DNA of 64,000 nt from CAVSJJ01 sp963771015 (GTDB lineage Bacteria > Actinomycetota > Actinomycetes > Actinomycetales > Dermatophilaceae). The notes beneath the pieces were generated by a model that was given only the letters and a program-made list of their open reading frames with translations, was not told the DNA's origin and did not search any database. Below, piece by piece: positions 29,255 through 38,134 of this stretch; within the stretch, counting starts at the first letter, position 1, and each line of letters opens with the position of its first letter. The translations under genes were made by a program, and so were the position numbers. The DNA lies in NCBI GenBank assembly GCA_963771015.1, contig CAVYRN010000006.1:62001-126000 (forward strand). Direction: 5' to 3'.

Positions 29255-29725
29255 TCACTCCAGCGCCTCTCCGAGCAGAGCGATGGCGGCATCGACCGTC
29301 GCCGCCCGGATCCCCGCCCGGTCACCGCTCAGGGCGAGCGACCGCACCGTCACCGCATCACCGACGGCGACGGCGACATACACCGTCCCGACCGGTCTGC
29401 CGTCGGCCGGGTCGGGTCCCGCGACCCCGGTCGTCGCGACGCCGACATCGGCTCCGAGGGAGCGGCATACCCCGAGCGCCATCTGCCGCGCCACGTCGGG
29501 GTGCACGGCGCCCTCGCGGCCCAGCAGCGCCTCGTCGACCCCCAGCAGGGCCGACTTGACGTCGGTCGCGTACGACACGACCCCGCCCCGGACGACGTGC
29601 GAGGCGCCGGGGACGTCGGTGAGTGCGCCGCACAGCAACCCCCCGGTGAGCGACTCGGCCGTCGCGACCGTCCGGCCGTGGTCCCGCAGCAGGTGGATGA
29701 CGGCCTCCGCCGCCGAAGCGGTCAT
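29255..29725 (-). CDS. CinA C-terminal-domain protein (nicotinamide-nucleotide amidase type)
   Basis: A 156-residue stand-alone CinA_C domain, which deamidates NMN in the pyridine nucleotide cycle. Conserved segments are ATAESLTGGLLCGALTDVPGASHVVRGGVVSYATDVK and GVATTGVAGPDPADGRPVGTVYVAV. The N-terminal MoCF-like domain of full-length CinA is absent, as is normal for actinobacteria. The ATG overlaps the pgsA stop (ATGA). Confidence 0.92.
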   Translation of the reverse strand: MTASAAEAVIHLLRDHGRTVATAESLTGGLLCGALTDVPGASHVVRGGVVSYATDVKSALLGVDEALLGREGAVHPDVARQMALGVCRSLGADVGVATTGVAGPDPADGRPVGTVYVAVAVGDAVTVRSLALSGDRAGIRAATVDAAIALLGEALE

Positions 29726-30366
29726 GCCCCCGGGCCGGTCCGCCGCGCCCGCTTCAGCCGGGCCCGCTCGCTCGTCTGCCGAAGCCGGAGCGCCTGCTGC
29801 AGGTAGTCGGCGCCCGTCACGACGGTGAGCGCGACGGCCACCCAGAACAGCGACCACGCGATGACATCCCACAGCAGCGGCAGCGGCATCGTCCACCGCG
29901 GCATGAGGAGGAAGCCCAGTGCGAGGGCCTGGACGAGGGTCTTGACCTTCCCGCCGCGGCCGGCCGCCATGACCCCGTGCCGGATGACCCAGATCCGGAC
30001 CGCCGTGATGCCCCACTCGCGGACGAGGACGACGATCGTGGCCCACCACGGGACGCCGGCCGTCATCGACAGGCCGACGAGCGCCATCGAGACCAGCGCC
30101 TTGTCGGCGATGGGGTCGCTCACCTTGCCGAAGTTCGTCACGATGCCACGGCGGCGGGCGATGCTCCCGTCGACGCGATCGGTCACCATGGCGACCGTGA
30201 AGGCGAGGAAGGCCCACCACCGGAACGCCGGGTCCGTCCCGCCCTCGGCGAGAAGCAGCGCGCCGAAGACGGGGACGAGGAGGACGCGAAGCACGGTCAG
30301 CCCGTTGGCGATGTTCCAGACGCTGGGGTCCGCGCCCGTGCCCGACGCACTGCGTGGCTCGATCAC
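29722..30366 (-). CDS. pgsA: CDP-diacylglycerol-glycerol-3-phosphate 3-phosphatidyltransferase
   Basis: Makes phosphatidylglycerophosphate, precursor of phosphatidylglycerol and cardiolipin. The CDP-alcohol phosphotransferase motif is intact: DRVDGSIARRRGIVTNFGKVSDPIAD. About five transmembrane helices follow. A GTG start overlaps the rimO stop (GTGA). This copy corresponds to the pgsA beside clgR and ftsK in mycobacteria (pgsA3), so another phospholipid synthase of the family may exist elsewhere. Confidence 0.92.
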   Translation of the reverse strand: MIEPRSASGTGADPSVWNIANGLTVLRVLLVPVFGALLLAEGGTDPAFRWWAFLAFTVAMVTDRVDGSIARRRGIVTNFGKVSDPIADKALVSMALVGLSMTAGVPWWATIVVLVREWGITAVRIWVIRHGVMAAGRGGKVKTLVQALALGFLLMPRWTMPLPLLWDVIAWSLFWVAVALTVVTGADYLQQALRLRQTSERARLKRARRTGPGA

Positions 30367-31865
30367 GGGGCCCCCACCTGGTCCCCGGTGACGGCGGCGA
30401 CCAGGTCGATGCCCTCGGTGCCGACGACCACGGCGTCGACGAACATCCCCATGATCGGCGGCACCGGCCGACGGCCCCCCGGACCGCCCAGGGACAGGAT
30501 GGTCGCGCCGTCCACCTCGGGCCCCTGGTGCTCGGCCCGCCCCACGACCTCGCCGGCCCCCTCGTCGACCTCCTCGACGAGGACGCGGACCCGCGAACCG
30601 ACCCGGTCCGCGGCCCGCTGCGCGGTGAGCTCCTCGACGAGGTCCCCGATCCGCGCCGCGCGCGCCGCGACCTCGTCCGGCGCCAGCGCACCATCCAGCC
30701 GGGCAGCCTCGGTGCCGTCCTCGTCGGAGTAGCCGAAGACCCCGACGACGTCGAGCCGGGCCGCAGCGAGGAACGCCTCGAGCTCGGCGATGTCGGCGCC
30801 GGTCTCCCCCGGGAAGCCGACGATGACGTTGCTGCGCACCCCGGCGTCCGGTACCCGCCTGCGGATGTCGTCGAGCAGGCCGAGGAAGGACTCGGTCCCG
30901 CCGAAGCGGCGCATCCGGCGCAGCAGGCCGGGTGCGGCGTGCTGGAACGACAGGTCGAAGTACGGCATGACCCCCGGGGTCGACGTCATCACGTCGATGA
31001 GCGAGGGGCGGACCTCGGCGGGCTGCAGATAGGAGACCCGGACCCGCTCGATCCCGTCCACGGCGGCGAGATCGGGCAGGAGGGCCTCGAGCAGGCGCAG
31101 GTCACCGAGGTCCTTGCCGTACGAGGTCGAGTTCTCGGAGACGAGGAGCAGCTCGCGCACCCCCCGCTCGGCGAGCCACCGGGCCTCGGCAAGGACGTCG
31201 CCCGGGCGGCGGGACACGAACGACCCGCGGAACATGGGGATGGCACAGAAGGCACACCGCCGGTCGCACCCGCTGGCGATCTTGAGCGGGGCCCAGGGGG
31301 CGTCGGCCAGCCGGGTGCGGATGACCGGCCCTGACGCCGGGACACCCGCGGGGACATCGGGGTCGGTCGCCGCGGGCGACCACCCATGACCGGGAACCGC
31401 AAGGGTCGACGCCGGGACGGCCCGGTCGACCGGGGTCAGCGGCAGCAGGGTTCGCCGGTCGGTCGGCGCGTGGGCGGCCGGGGGGTGCCCATCGAGGACG
31501 GCGCGCAGGTGGTCGGACAGGTCGGCATACCTGTCGAAGCCGAGCACGGCGTCGGCCTCCGGGAGCTCCTCGGCCAGCGTCGCGCCGTACCGCTCGGCGA
31601 GGCACCCGACGGCGACGACGGCCCGGGTCCGGCCGTTCTCCTTGAGGTCGGCGGCCTCGAGAACCGCATCGATGGAGTCCTTCTTCGCCTGCTCGACGAA
31701 GCCGCAGGTGTTGACGACGGCGACATCGGCCTCGGCCGGGTCGGCGACGAGCTCCCACCCGGAGGAGGCGAGCCGGCCGGCGAGCTCCTCGGAGTCCACC
31801 TCGTTCCGGGCACACCCCAGGGTCACCAGCGCGACCCGACGCGCGCCGGACGGGGTGGCTGCCAT
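30363..31865 (-). CDS. rimO: Ribosomal protein S12 methylthiotransferase
   Basis: Radical-SAM enzyme that methylthiolates an aspartate of ribosomal protein S12. The N-terminal UPF0004 domain starts VALVTLGCARNEVDSEELAG with ADVAVVNTCGFVEQAKKDS. The radical-SAM motif is GCDRRCAFC (about residues 198-206), and a C-terminal TRAM-like domain ends near residue 490. Residues about 130-175 hold an insertion rich in Ala, Pro and Asp. It is distinguished from MiaB by VTLGCARNEVDSE. The ATG at 31865 is 7 bases after a -10 box. Confidence 0.95.
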   Translation of the reverse strand: MAATPSGARRVALVTLGCARNEVDSEELAGRLASSGWELVADPAEADVAVVNTCGFVEQAKKDSIDAVLEAADLKENGRTRAVVAVGCLAERYGATLAEELPEADAVLGFDRYADLSDHLRAVLDGHPPAAHAPTDRRTLLPLTPVDRAVPASTLAVPGHGWSPAATDPDVPAGVPASGPVIRTRLADAPWAPLKIASGCDRRCAFCAIPMFRGSFVSRRPGDVLAEARWLAERGVRELLLVSENSTSYGKDLGDLRLLEALLPDLAAVDGIERVRVSYLQPAEVRPSLIDVMTSTPGVMPYFDLSFQHAAPGLLRRMRRFGGTESFLGLLDDIRRRVPDAGVRSNVIVGFPGETGADIAELEAFLAAARLDVVGVFGYSDEDGTEAARLDGALAPDEVAARAARIGDLVEELTAQRAADRVGSRVRVLVEEVDEGAGEVVGRAEHQGPEVDGATILSLGGPGGRRPVPPIMGMFVDAVVVGTEGIDLVAAVTGDQVGAP

Positions 31866-31872
31866 GTCCGAC

Positions 31873-31916
31873 ACTCTAGTTCGAACCTGCGTCGCCCCCG
31901 CGCCGCTCGATAGAGT
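31873..31916. promoter_or_regulatory. Divergent rimO and dipeptidase promoters
   Basis: Two identical -10 boxes, TAGAGT on the minus strand (31873-31878, 7 bases before the rimO ATG) and TAGAGT on the plus strand (31911-31916, 7 bases before the dipeptidase ATG), lie 32 bp apart. Both transcripts should be leaderless. Confidence 0.65.
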
Positions 31917-31923
31917 CCGCCGT

Positions 31924-33123
31924 ATGCCGACCGTCGTCGCCTCCCGAGTCCGCGCGCTGTTGGCCGAGCACCCCGTCCTCGACGGCCACAACGACCTGCC
32001 CTGGGAGGCTCGTGAGCGTGCCGGCAACGACCTCGACCGCCTCCACCTCGACGAGGCCGCCCCCACCCACACCGACCTGCCCAGGCTACGGGCCGGCGGG
32101 GTCGGCGCGCAGTTCTGGTCGGTCTTCGTCCCCGCCACGCTCGCCGGGGACGCGGCCGTCGCGGCGACCCTCGAGCAGGTGGACCTCGTCCGTCGGATGG
32201 TCGACCGCTACGACGCCGACCTCGTCCTCGCCACGACCGCCGACGACGTGACGTCCGCCTGGTCCTCCGGCCGGATCGCCTCGCTCATGGGCGCGGAGGG
32301 CGGTCACAGCATCGCCTGCTCGCTCGGCACCCTGCGGATGCTGCACACGCTGGGGGTGCGCTATCTGACCCTCACCCACAACGCGAACGTCCCGTGGGCC
32401 GACTCCGCCACGGACCGGCCCCGCCTCGGCGGCCTGTCCGCCTTCGGGCGCGAGGTCGTCGCGGAGATGAACCGGCTCGGGATGCTCGTCGACCTCTCCC
32501 ACGTCTCGGCCGGGACCATGCGTGACGCCCTCGACGTCACCGAGGCGCCGGTGCTGTTCTCACACTCCTCGGCGCGAACGGTCGTCAACCATCCGCGCAA
32601 CGTCCCGGACGACGTCCTGGCGCGCCTGGCGGCCAACGGCGGGGTGTGCATGGTGACCTTCGTCCCCGCCTTCGTCTCCCCCGCCTGCCGGGAGTGGGAC
32701 CGGACGGCCCGGACCGCCGCGGCGGCCGAGGGCGTCACACCCGACGACTACCCCGCCAGCGCGGCCTTCCTGCACCGATGGCGGTACGACCACCCCGAGC
32801 CGCCGGCGACCGTCGAGGACGTCGTCCGCCATGTCGAGCACGTGCGGGAGGCGGCCGGGGTCGACCACGTCGGCCTCGGCGGCGACTTCGACGGGATGGA
32901 ACGCCCCCCCGAGGGGCTCGATGACGTGTCCGGTTATCCCCGGCTCCTCGAGGCCCTGGCCGAGCGCGGCTGGTCCGACGCCGACCTGGCCCGCCTGACC
33001 AGCGGCAACGCGATCCGGGTGCTTCGCGATGCCGAGGCGGTGGCCCGCGACGCGCAGACCCAGCGGGGCCCGAGCACGGCGACCTTCGCCGCCCTCGACG
33101 GGTCGGCCGACACGGCCACCTGA
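31924..33123 (+). CDS. Membrane dipeptidase (renal dipeptidase, M19 family)
   Basis: A 399-residue zinc dipeptidase family protein. Metal-binding and active-site segments are DGHNDLPW (His-x-Asp), LMGAEGGHSIACS, VDLSHVSAGTM, LFSHSSARTV and GLGGDFDGM. It has no signal peptide, so it is probably cytoplasmic. Substrates in this family are dipeptides, including D-residue dipeptides. It is divergent from rimO. The ATG is preceded by a -10 box and is itself part of a GTATGCCG octamer. Confidence 0.92.
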   Translation: MPTVVASRVRALLAEHPVLDGHNDLPWEARERAGNDLDRLHLDEAAPTHTDLPRLRAGGVGAQFWSVFVPATLAGDAAVAATLEQVDLVRRMVDRYDADLVLATTADDVTSAWSSGRIASLMGAEGGHSIACSLGTLRMLHTLGVRYLTLTHNANVPWADSATDRPRLGGLSAFGREVVAEMNRLGMLVDLSHVSAGTMRDALDVTEAPVLFSHSSARTVVNHPRNVPDDVLARLAANGGVCMVTFVPAFVSPACREWDRTARTAAAAEGVTPDDYPASAAFLHRWRYDHPEPPATVEDVVRHVEHVREAAGVDHVGLGGDFDGMERPPEGLDDVSGYPRLLEALAERGWSDADLARLTSGNAIRVLRDAEAVARDAQTQRGPSTATFAALDGSADTAT

Positions 33124-33190
33124 CGACGGCGGCGACGACCCGAGCCGGGTGCCGCGAAGCCGCCGTGCCGAGCCGCCTGCGTCCCGCTCC

Positions 33191-33196
33191 TATGCT
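33191..33196 (+). promoter_or_regulatory. -10 box TATGCT for the MauE-thioredoxin gene
   Basis: Six bases separate TATGCT from the GTG at 33203, giving a leaderless message. Confidence 0.6.
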
Positions 33197-33202
33197 GGCG
33201 CC

Positions 33203-34186
33203 GTGACGACCGCCCCGCTCCTCGTGCCGTCGTTGGTGCTCGCGGCCGTCCTCGTCGTCAGCGGCCTGGCCAAGGTGCGCGCCCCGGACGCGACGGCCGA
33301 CGCGGTCGTCAGCCTCCGCCTGCCGACCCTGCTCGTCGCCGCCCGGGTCCCTTCGCTGCTGCCGTGGGCCGAGCTGGGCCTGGCCGCCGCCCTCGTCCTC
33401 GCCCCGCAGCCGGCGTATGCCGCCGCCGCGGCACTCACGCTGGTCCTCCTGGGGGGCTACCTCGTCGTCATCGCCCGGGCGCTGCGCTTCCCCGAGCCGG
33501 TCACCTGCGCGTGCTTCGGCCGGCTCTCCCCCGGCCAGGTCACCGCGGTCACCCTGGCGCGCAACGTCCTCCTCGTCCTGCTCGCCGTCGCAGCACTCGT
33601 CGACGCGGGCCGCGACGACGCTGTCCTCCCGCGCCTCGCCACCCTCGGTGCCACCGACTGGGCGTGGCTGGGCATGGTCGCCGCCGCGGCGCTCCTCGCC
33701 GGGCTCGTCGTCCATGGTGGGCGGGACCCTCGTCAGGACGGACCGTCGGGACGTGCCGACGCGACCGCCGAGGACTACCTCCGGAGCCCGATCCCCGATG
33801 CGGCCCTGGTCACCCTCGACGGCGACTCGGTGACGCTGCGCGAGCTGGCCCGGGACCGGGACCGGCTGCTCGTCTTCGTCAACCTCGGCTGTGGGTCGTG
33901 CCTGCGGGTCATCGACCGGCTCCCGGCATTCGTCGCCGCGACCCCCGAGCTGGCCACGCATGCGGTCATCGGGACGCCGGAGGCCGCCGAACAGCTGCCC
34001 GGCGGCCTCGCCCCGCTGCTCGACCCGGGCCAGGCGGTCCAGGGCCTGTTCGAGGTGCGGACCCCCGCGGCGGTACTCCTCGGCGCCGACGGCCGGCTCG
34101 CCGCAGGGCCGGTCGTCGGCTTCTCGGCCGTCACCGACCTCCTGGCCGGGATCGTCGACCAGCTCGCCGAGCGGCGCCTGCCGTAG
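33203..34186 (+). CDS. MauE/DoxX-like membrane protein fused to a thioredoxin-like domain
   Basis: A 327-residue fusion. The first half has four or five transmembrane helices of the MauE type (VLVVSGLAKVRAPDAT, GGYLVVIARALRFPEPVTCACFG). Residues about 190-325 form a thioredoxin-fold domain with NLGCGSCLRVIDRLPAF, a CxxC active site. MauE proteins act in electron delivery for methylamine dehydrogenase maturation; such fusions probably shuttle thiol electrons across the membrane for disulfide or metallocentre work. The CACFG motif of the membrane part adds another redox pair. No mau genes are near. Confidence 0.82.
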   Translation: MTTAPLLVPSLVLAAVLVVSGLAKVRAPDATADAVVSLRLPTLLVAARVPSLLPWAELGLAAALVLAPQPAYAAAAALTLVLLGGYLVVIARALRFPEPVTCACFGRLSPGQVTAVTLARNVLLVLLAVAALVDAGRDDAVLPRLATLGATDWAWLGMVAAAALLAGLVVHGGRDPRQDGPSGRADATAEDYLRSPIPDAALVTLDGDSVTLRELARDRDRLLVFVNLGCGSCLRVIDRLPAFVAATPELATHAVIGTPEAAEQLPGGLAPLLDPGQAVQGLFEVRTPAAVLLGADGRLAAGPVVGFSAVTDLLAGIVDQLAERRLP

Positions 34187-34227
34187 GCCGACGGCGCACC
34201 CGGCGCCGACCCGGGGGCGCCGGCGGG

Positions 34228-36957
34228 CTATCGACGTCCGGTCAGGTCCCAGGCGTCCTCGGACGGGCCGTCGTCCCACCCGGAGGCATCGTCCGTGTCG
34301 TTCCAGGTGTCGACGTTCTCGCCCTCGATGACGCCGCCGATCACGGGGATGTCCTCGGTCCGGTCGACGGAGTCGTCCGTCACGGCTGCCGGGCCCACCG
34401 GCGCCGGGTCCGCGAGCTCGGGGACCTCCTCCCCACGCATGAGCGCCAGCGTCGTCGGTAGGTCGTCCGGCTTGACCATGACGTCGCGGGCCTTGGACCC
34501 CTCGGACGGCCCGACCACCCCGCGCGACTCGAGCAGGTCCATGAGCCGTCCGGCCTTGGCGAAGCCGACCCTCAGCTTGCGCTGGAGCATCGACGTCGAC
34601 CCGAACTGGGTCGTGATGACGAGCTCGGCCGCCTGGAGGAGCAGGTCGAGATCGTCGCCGATATCGTCGTCGACCTGCTTCTTCGTCGTGACGACCGTGA
34701 CGTCGTCGCGGTAGCGCGGCTTGAGCTGGGCGGTGACATGCGCGACAACCGCGTGGATCTCGGGCTCGGTCACCCAGGCGCCCTGGACGCGCATCGGCTT
34801 GCTCACGCCCGTCGGGAGGAAGAGCGCGTCGCCCTGCCCGACGAGCTTCTCGGCGCCCGGCTGGTCCAGGACGACCCGGCTGTCCGCCAGCGAGCTCGTC
34901 GCGAAGGCGAGCCGCGACGGGACGTTGGCCTTGATGAGCCCCGTGACGACGTCGACGCTGGGCCGCTGGGTCGCCAGAATGAGGTGGATGCCGGCGGCCC
35001 GGGCCAGCTGGGTGATCCGGACGATCGACTCCTCGACGTCGCGCGGGGCGACCATCATGAGGTCGGCGAGCTCGTCGATGATGACGAGGAGGTACGGGTA
35101 GGGCGTGATGACCCGCTCCGACCCCGGCAGCGGCTTGACCTTCCCGGCCCGCACCGCCTTGTTGAAGTCGTCGATGTGCTTGAAGCCGAACTGGGCCAGG
35201 TCGTCGTAGCGCGTATCCATCTCGCGCACGACCCATTGCAGCGCCTCGGCGGCCTTCTTGGGGTTGGTGATGATCGGCGTGATGAGGTGCGGGACACCCT
35301 CGTATGCCGTCAGCTCGACCCGCTTGGGGTCGACGAGGACGAGCCGGACCTCGTCCGGCGTCGCTCGCATGAGGATCGAGGTGATCATCGAGTTGACGAA
35401 CGAGGACTTGCCCGAGCCGGTGGCTCCCGCGACGAGCAGGTGCGGCATCTTCGCCAGGTTGGCGATGACGTAGCCGCCCTCGACGTCCTTGCCGACGCCC
35501 ATGACCATCGGGTGCTCGGTCGTCCGGGCGATCTGGCTGCGCAGGACGTCGCCGAGGCTGACCTTCTCGCGGTCGGCGTTGGGAATCTCGATGCCGATCG
35601 CCGACCGCCCCGGAATCGGGCTGAGGATGCGGACGTCGGCGGAGGCGACGGCATACGCGATGTTCTTCGACAGCGCGGTGACCCGCTCGACCTTGATGCC
35701 GGGGCCGAGCTCGACCTCGTAGCGGGTCACGGTCGGGCCCCGGGTGAAGCCGGTGACCTGGGCGTCGATGTCGAACTGGTCGAGGACCGTGGTCAGCGCC
35801 TCGACGACGTGGTCGTTGACGGTGCTGCGGGCCTTGTGCGGCGACCCCACCTCGAGGAGCGACGAATCGGGAAGGGTATACGTGATATCGCCGGCGAGGG
35901 CGAGCTGCTCGACGCGCTGGGGCAGCTGCGAGGTGGGCGGCGCCTCCAGGACGGCCTTCGAGGCGGCGGCGCCGGACGGCCGTCCGGCCGCGGGAGACGT
36001 CTCCGTGCCGGGGGCGAGCACGCCCGGTGCGGTGGGGCGCTTCTGACCGGGGCGCAGCCGCCTCCCGGTCGCCGGGTCGACGACGGCGGCCTGGTCGAAG
36101 GCCTCCCGGCCGTTGACCGGGGTCCAGTCCCCCGACCGCGCGGCGTCGGTCCCGGGGGCCTTGCGGCGACCGGAGCGGGTGGGCCGAGCCGACGGCGCCG
36201 CACCCGCGCCGTCCGCCGGGTCGGCGGGGTGCTCACGGTGCAGGGCCAGGTCGAGAACGTGCTCGAGCCGGGCCGGAAGGTCCCGCACGGGGGTGGCGGT
36301 GAGGACGAGCAGCCCGTAGGCGCCGAGCAGGACGAGCAGGGGGATCGCCCCGTAGACGGACACGGCCGCCGCGAGGGGGCTGGCACCGAGGAAGCCGATG
36401 ATGCCGCCGGCCGCACGCATGGCCGCCGCGCCGTCCGGGGGCTCGGGGATGCCTGCGGAGATGTGGACCAAGCCGGTGGCCGCGAAGGTGAGCGCGGTTC
36501 CGCCGACGAGCAGGCGCGAGCTGGCGGCGTCATCATGGGGAACCCGCAGCATCCGGATGCCGGCGGCCAGCAGGGCGAGCGGCAGGGCGTACGCGACCCG
36601 GCCGAGGGTGCCCGCGACGACCGCGTGGACGACCTCGCCGAACCACCCCGGCATCCCCCACCACTCGCGGGCCGCGACGACGACCGCCAGGGCGACGAGG
36701 AGCAGACCCACCCCGTCCCGGCGGTGCTCCGGCTCGAGGTCGCGGCCGGTCGACCCGATCTTGCGAACGACCGACCCGGTGGCGTGCGCCAGGCCCATCC
36801 ACGTCGTGCGGAAGGCCCGCAGCGGCAGCGGGAGGCCGCCCGAGGCCTTGCGCCCGCGGGGGGCGGCACCGCGGACCGGAGCCCGACGGTTGGCCGGACG
36901 CGTGGAGCGCGTCGAAGACCGACGGGTGCGAGACGTGGTGGATGGACGGGTCGCCAT
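34228..36957 (-). CDS. ftsK: DNA translocase FtsK
   Basis: A 909-residue septal DNA pump. Four or five transmembrane helices cover about residues 55-215, followed by a Pro/Ala-rich linker, then the motor: Walker A GATGSGKSSF (about residue 513), Walker B LLVIIDELADLMM and ATQRPSVDVVTG. The C-terminal gamma winged helix runs from about LLQAAELVITTQFGSTSMLQR to KARDVM and binds KOPS-like sites. Long acidic tail. A TAGCCT box lies 7 bases before the ATG. Confidence 0.97.
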   Translation of the reverse strand: MATRPSTTSRTRRSSTRSTRPANRRAPVRGAAPRGRKASGGLPLPLRAFRTTWMGLAHATGSVVRKIGSTGRDLEPEHRRDGVGLLLVALAVVVAAREWWGMPGWFGEVVHAVVAGTLGRVAYALPLALLAAGIRMLRVPHDDAASSRLLVGGTALTFAATGLVHISAGIPEPPDGAAAMRAAGGIIGFLGASPLAAAVSVYGAIPLLVLLGAYGLLVLTATPVRDLPARLEHVLDLALHREHPADPADGAGAAPSARPTRSGRRKAPGTDAARSGDWTPVNGREAFDQAAVVDPATGRRLRPGQKRPTAPGVLAPGTETSPAAGRPSGAAASKAVLEAPPTSQLPQRVEQLALAGDITYTLPDSSLLEVGSPHKARSTVNDHVVEALTTVLDQFDIDAQVTGFTRGPTVTRYEVELGPGIKVERVTALSKNIAYAVASADVRILSPIPGRSAIGIEIPNADREKVSLGDVLRSQIARTTEHPMVMGVGKDVEGGYVIANLAKMPHLLVAGATGSGKSSFVNSMITSILMRATPDEVRLVLVDPKRVELTAYEGVPHLITPIITNPKKAAEALQWVVREMDTRYDDLAQFGFKHIDDFNKAVRAGKVKPLPGSERVITPYPYLLVIIDELADLMMVAPRDVEESIVRITQLARAAGIHLILATQRPSVDVVTGLIKANVPSRLAFATSSLADSRVVLDQPGAEKLVGQGDALFLPTGVSKPMRVQGAWVTEPEIHAVVAHVTAQLKPRYRDDVTVVTTKKQVDDDIGDDLDLLLQAAELVITTQFGSTSMLQRKLRVGFAKAGRLMDLLESRGVVGPSEGSKARDVMVKPDDLPTTLALMRGEEVPELADPAPVGPAAVTDDSVDRTEDIPVIGGVIEGENVDTWNDTDDASGWDDGPSEDAWDLTGRR

Positions 36958-36964
36958 GATGGCG

Positions 36965-36970
36965 AGGCTA
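36965..36970 (-). promoter_or_regulatory. -10 box TAGCCT for ftsK
   Basis: Seven bases separate TAGCCT from the ATG at 36957. A lone TTGACA on the minus strand at 37059-37064 has no -10 at the right distance. Confidence 0.55.
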
Positions 36971-37115
36971 CGCGAAAGTCACGACAGAAACACGCGTCAC
37001 ACGCGCACCACCTGGCGCGGAACCGGTTCGAGCGGCCGCGGAGACCCTTCTCCGAACGTGTCAATAGTGGATCACGGGCGCCCGGACCAGCCCGGAGGAG
37101 GTCGAGGACATCGCC

Positions 37116-38048
37116 TCACAGGTCGACGTAGGCGACCGCCGGCTCGACGAGGCTGCCCAGCCAGACCCGCCCCTCGTGCTCACGCACCCCGGTGGCCATG
37201 TGCCAGTCGCTCGGGTCGAGGTCGAGGTCGTGGACGAGCCGGCCCTCGGGGTCGTATGCCGCGACCCGGGCGGTCCGCTGGGGCGCGGGCTTGACCGCCT
37301 CAGGAGCGATCCTCACCAGGGTGCGCAGCGGGCCGGGGGCGCGCTGGATGAGGCCGAGGACCGGGTCGGTCGGCGAGGCATAGGTGACCCAGATGAGCCC
37401 GTCGCTCCCCCTCGCGATGTTGTCGGGGTAGCCGGGCAGGTCCTCGACGAAGGTGTCGACCTCGCCGGCCCGCGCCCCGGTGAGCCAGAGTCGCCGCACC
37501 CGGCGCAGCGCCGTCTCGGCGACGAGGACACACGAGTCGTCGGACGGAAGGGCGACCCCGTTGGCGAAGGCGAGCCCGCCGAGAAGGACGGTGACCTCGC
37601 CGTCGGGCCGACGACGGAGCAGCCGGCCGCTGCGGGTGTGCTCGATGAGGTCGCTCTTCCACTCGAAGACCCCGAAGCGGTCGCTCGTGTCCGTGAACCA
37701 GATGGTCCCGTCCGTCTCAACGGCCGCGTTGTTGCAGAACCGCATCGGCACGCCCGCCACGTCCGCGACGAGGACCTCCACCACCCCGGACCCGGTGTCG
37801 ACGGCGAGCAGCCCTCGCAGCGCGTCGCACACAAGAAGTCGTCCGTCGTCGAGGAGCTCCAGCCCCAGCGGGCGCCCGCCGGTTCGGGCGGCGACCCACG
37901 CCCGGCCGGTCCGCGGGTCGACACCGATGACCGCTCCGTCCTCGGTCCCGGTCCACACCGTGCCGTCCGGGGAGACGACGACGTCCTCGGCGCCGGTACC
38001 GGGCACCGGGATGACGTGGAGGGTGGGGGCCGGGGGCGTGGCAGGCAT
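37116..38048 (-). CDS. SMP-30/gluconolactonase or strictosidine synthase-like protein
   Basis: A 310-residue six-bladed propeller. Repeating blades include VVSPDGTVWTGTEDGAVIGVDP, PMRFCNNAAVETDGTIWFTDTS and LPGYPDNIARGSDGLIWVTYAS, the strictosidine-synthase-like pattern. Family members hydrolyse lactones or organophosphates using calcium, but most bacterial ones have unknown substrates. No signal peptide. The ATG at 38048 is chosen because TAGCGT lies 7 bases upstream; the frame reads further but is not conserved. Confidence 0.85.
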   Translation of the reverse strand: MPATPPAPTLHVIPVPGTGAEDVVVSPDGTVWTGTEDGAVIGVDPRTGRAWVAARTGGRPLGLELLDDGRLLVCDALRGLLAVDTGSGVVEVLVADVAGVPMRFCNNAAVETDGTIWFTDTSDRFGVFEWKSDLIEHTRSGRLLRRRPDGEVTVLLGGLAFANGVALPSDDSCVLVAETALRRVRRLWLTGARAGEVDTFVEDLPGYPDNIARGSDGLIWVTYASPTDPVLGLIQRAPGPLRTLVRIAPEAVKPAPQRTARVAAYDPEGRLVHDLDLDPSDWHMATGVREHEGRVWLGSLVEPAVAYVDL

Positions 38049-38055
38049 GGCTGCG

Positions 38056-38061
38056 ACGCTA
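38056..38061 (-). promoter_or_regulatory. -10 box TAGCGT for the SMP-30-like gene
   Basis: Seven bases separate TAGCGT from the ATG at 38048. Confidence 0.55.
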
Positions 38062-38091
38062 GCGCGAGGCGTCACCGATCGGAGTGAATGA

Positions 38092-38128
38092 AGCATGCAG
38101 ATTGATATTGCGCAAATTAAGCTATGCT
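38092..38128 (+). promoter_or_regulatory. AT-rich promoter/operator of the SatD-like operon
   Basis: This is the most AT-rich stretch in the window. It holds the perfect palindrome TTGCGCAA (38108-38115), an AGCAT/ATGCT inverted pair (38092-38096 and 38124-38128), and a -10 box TATGCT (38123-38128) ending 6 bases before the ATG at 38135. The palindrome lies upstream of the -10 at the place of the spacer, as expected for a repressor site; the HTH of the gene product is a candidate regulator. Confidence 0.55.
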
Positions 38129-38134
38129 CTTGAT

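Noticed and set aside
31879..31886. GTTCGAAC considered as a LexA or other known operator
   Set aside because: The half-sites are in the wrong order for LexA and the element is short enough to occur by chance.
37020..37029. Perfect palindrome GAACCGGTTC upstream of ftsK, considered as a LexA box
   Set aside because: The LexA site needs CGAAC-N4-GTTCG; here the half-sites are 2 bases apart. Possibly another operator, but not SOS.
37059..37064. TTGACA on the minus strand as a -35 for ftsK
   Set aside because: No TANNNT at 16-19 bases downstream; the leaderless TAGCCT at 36965 fits better.
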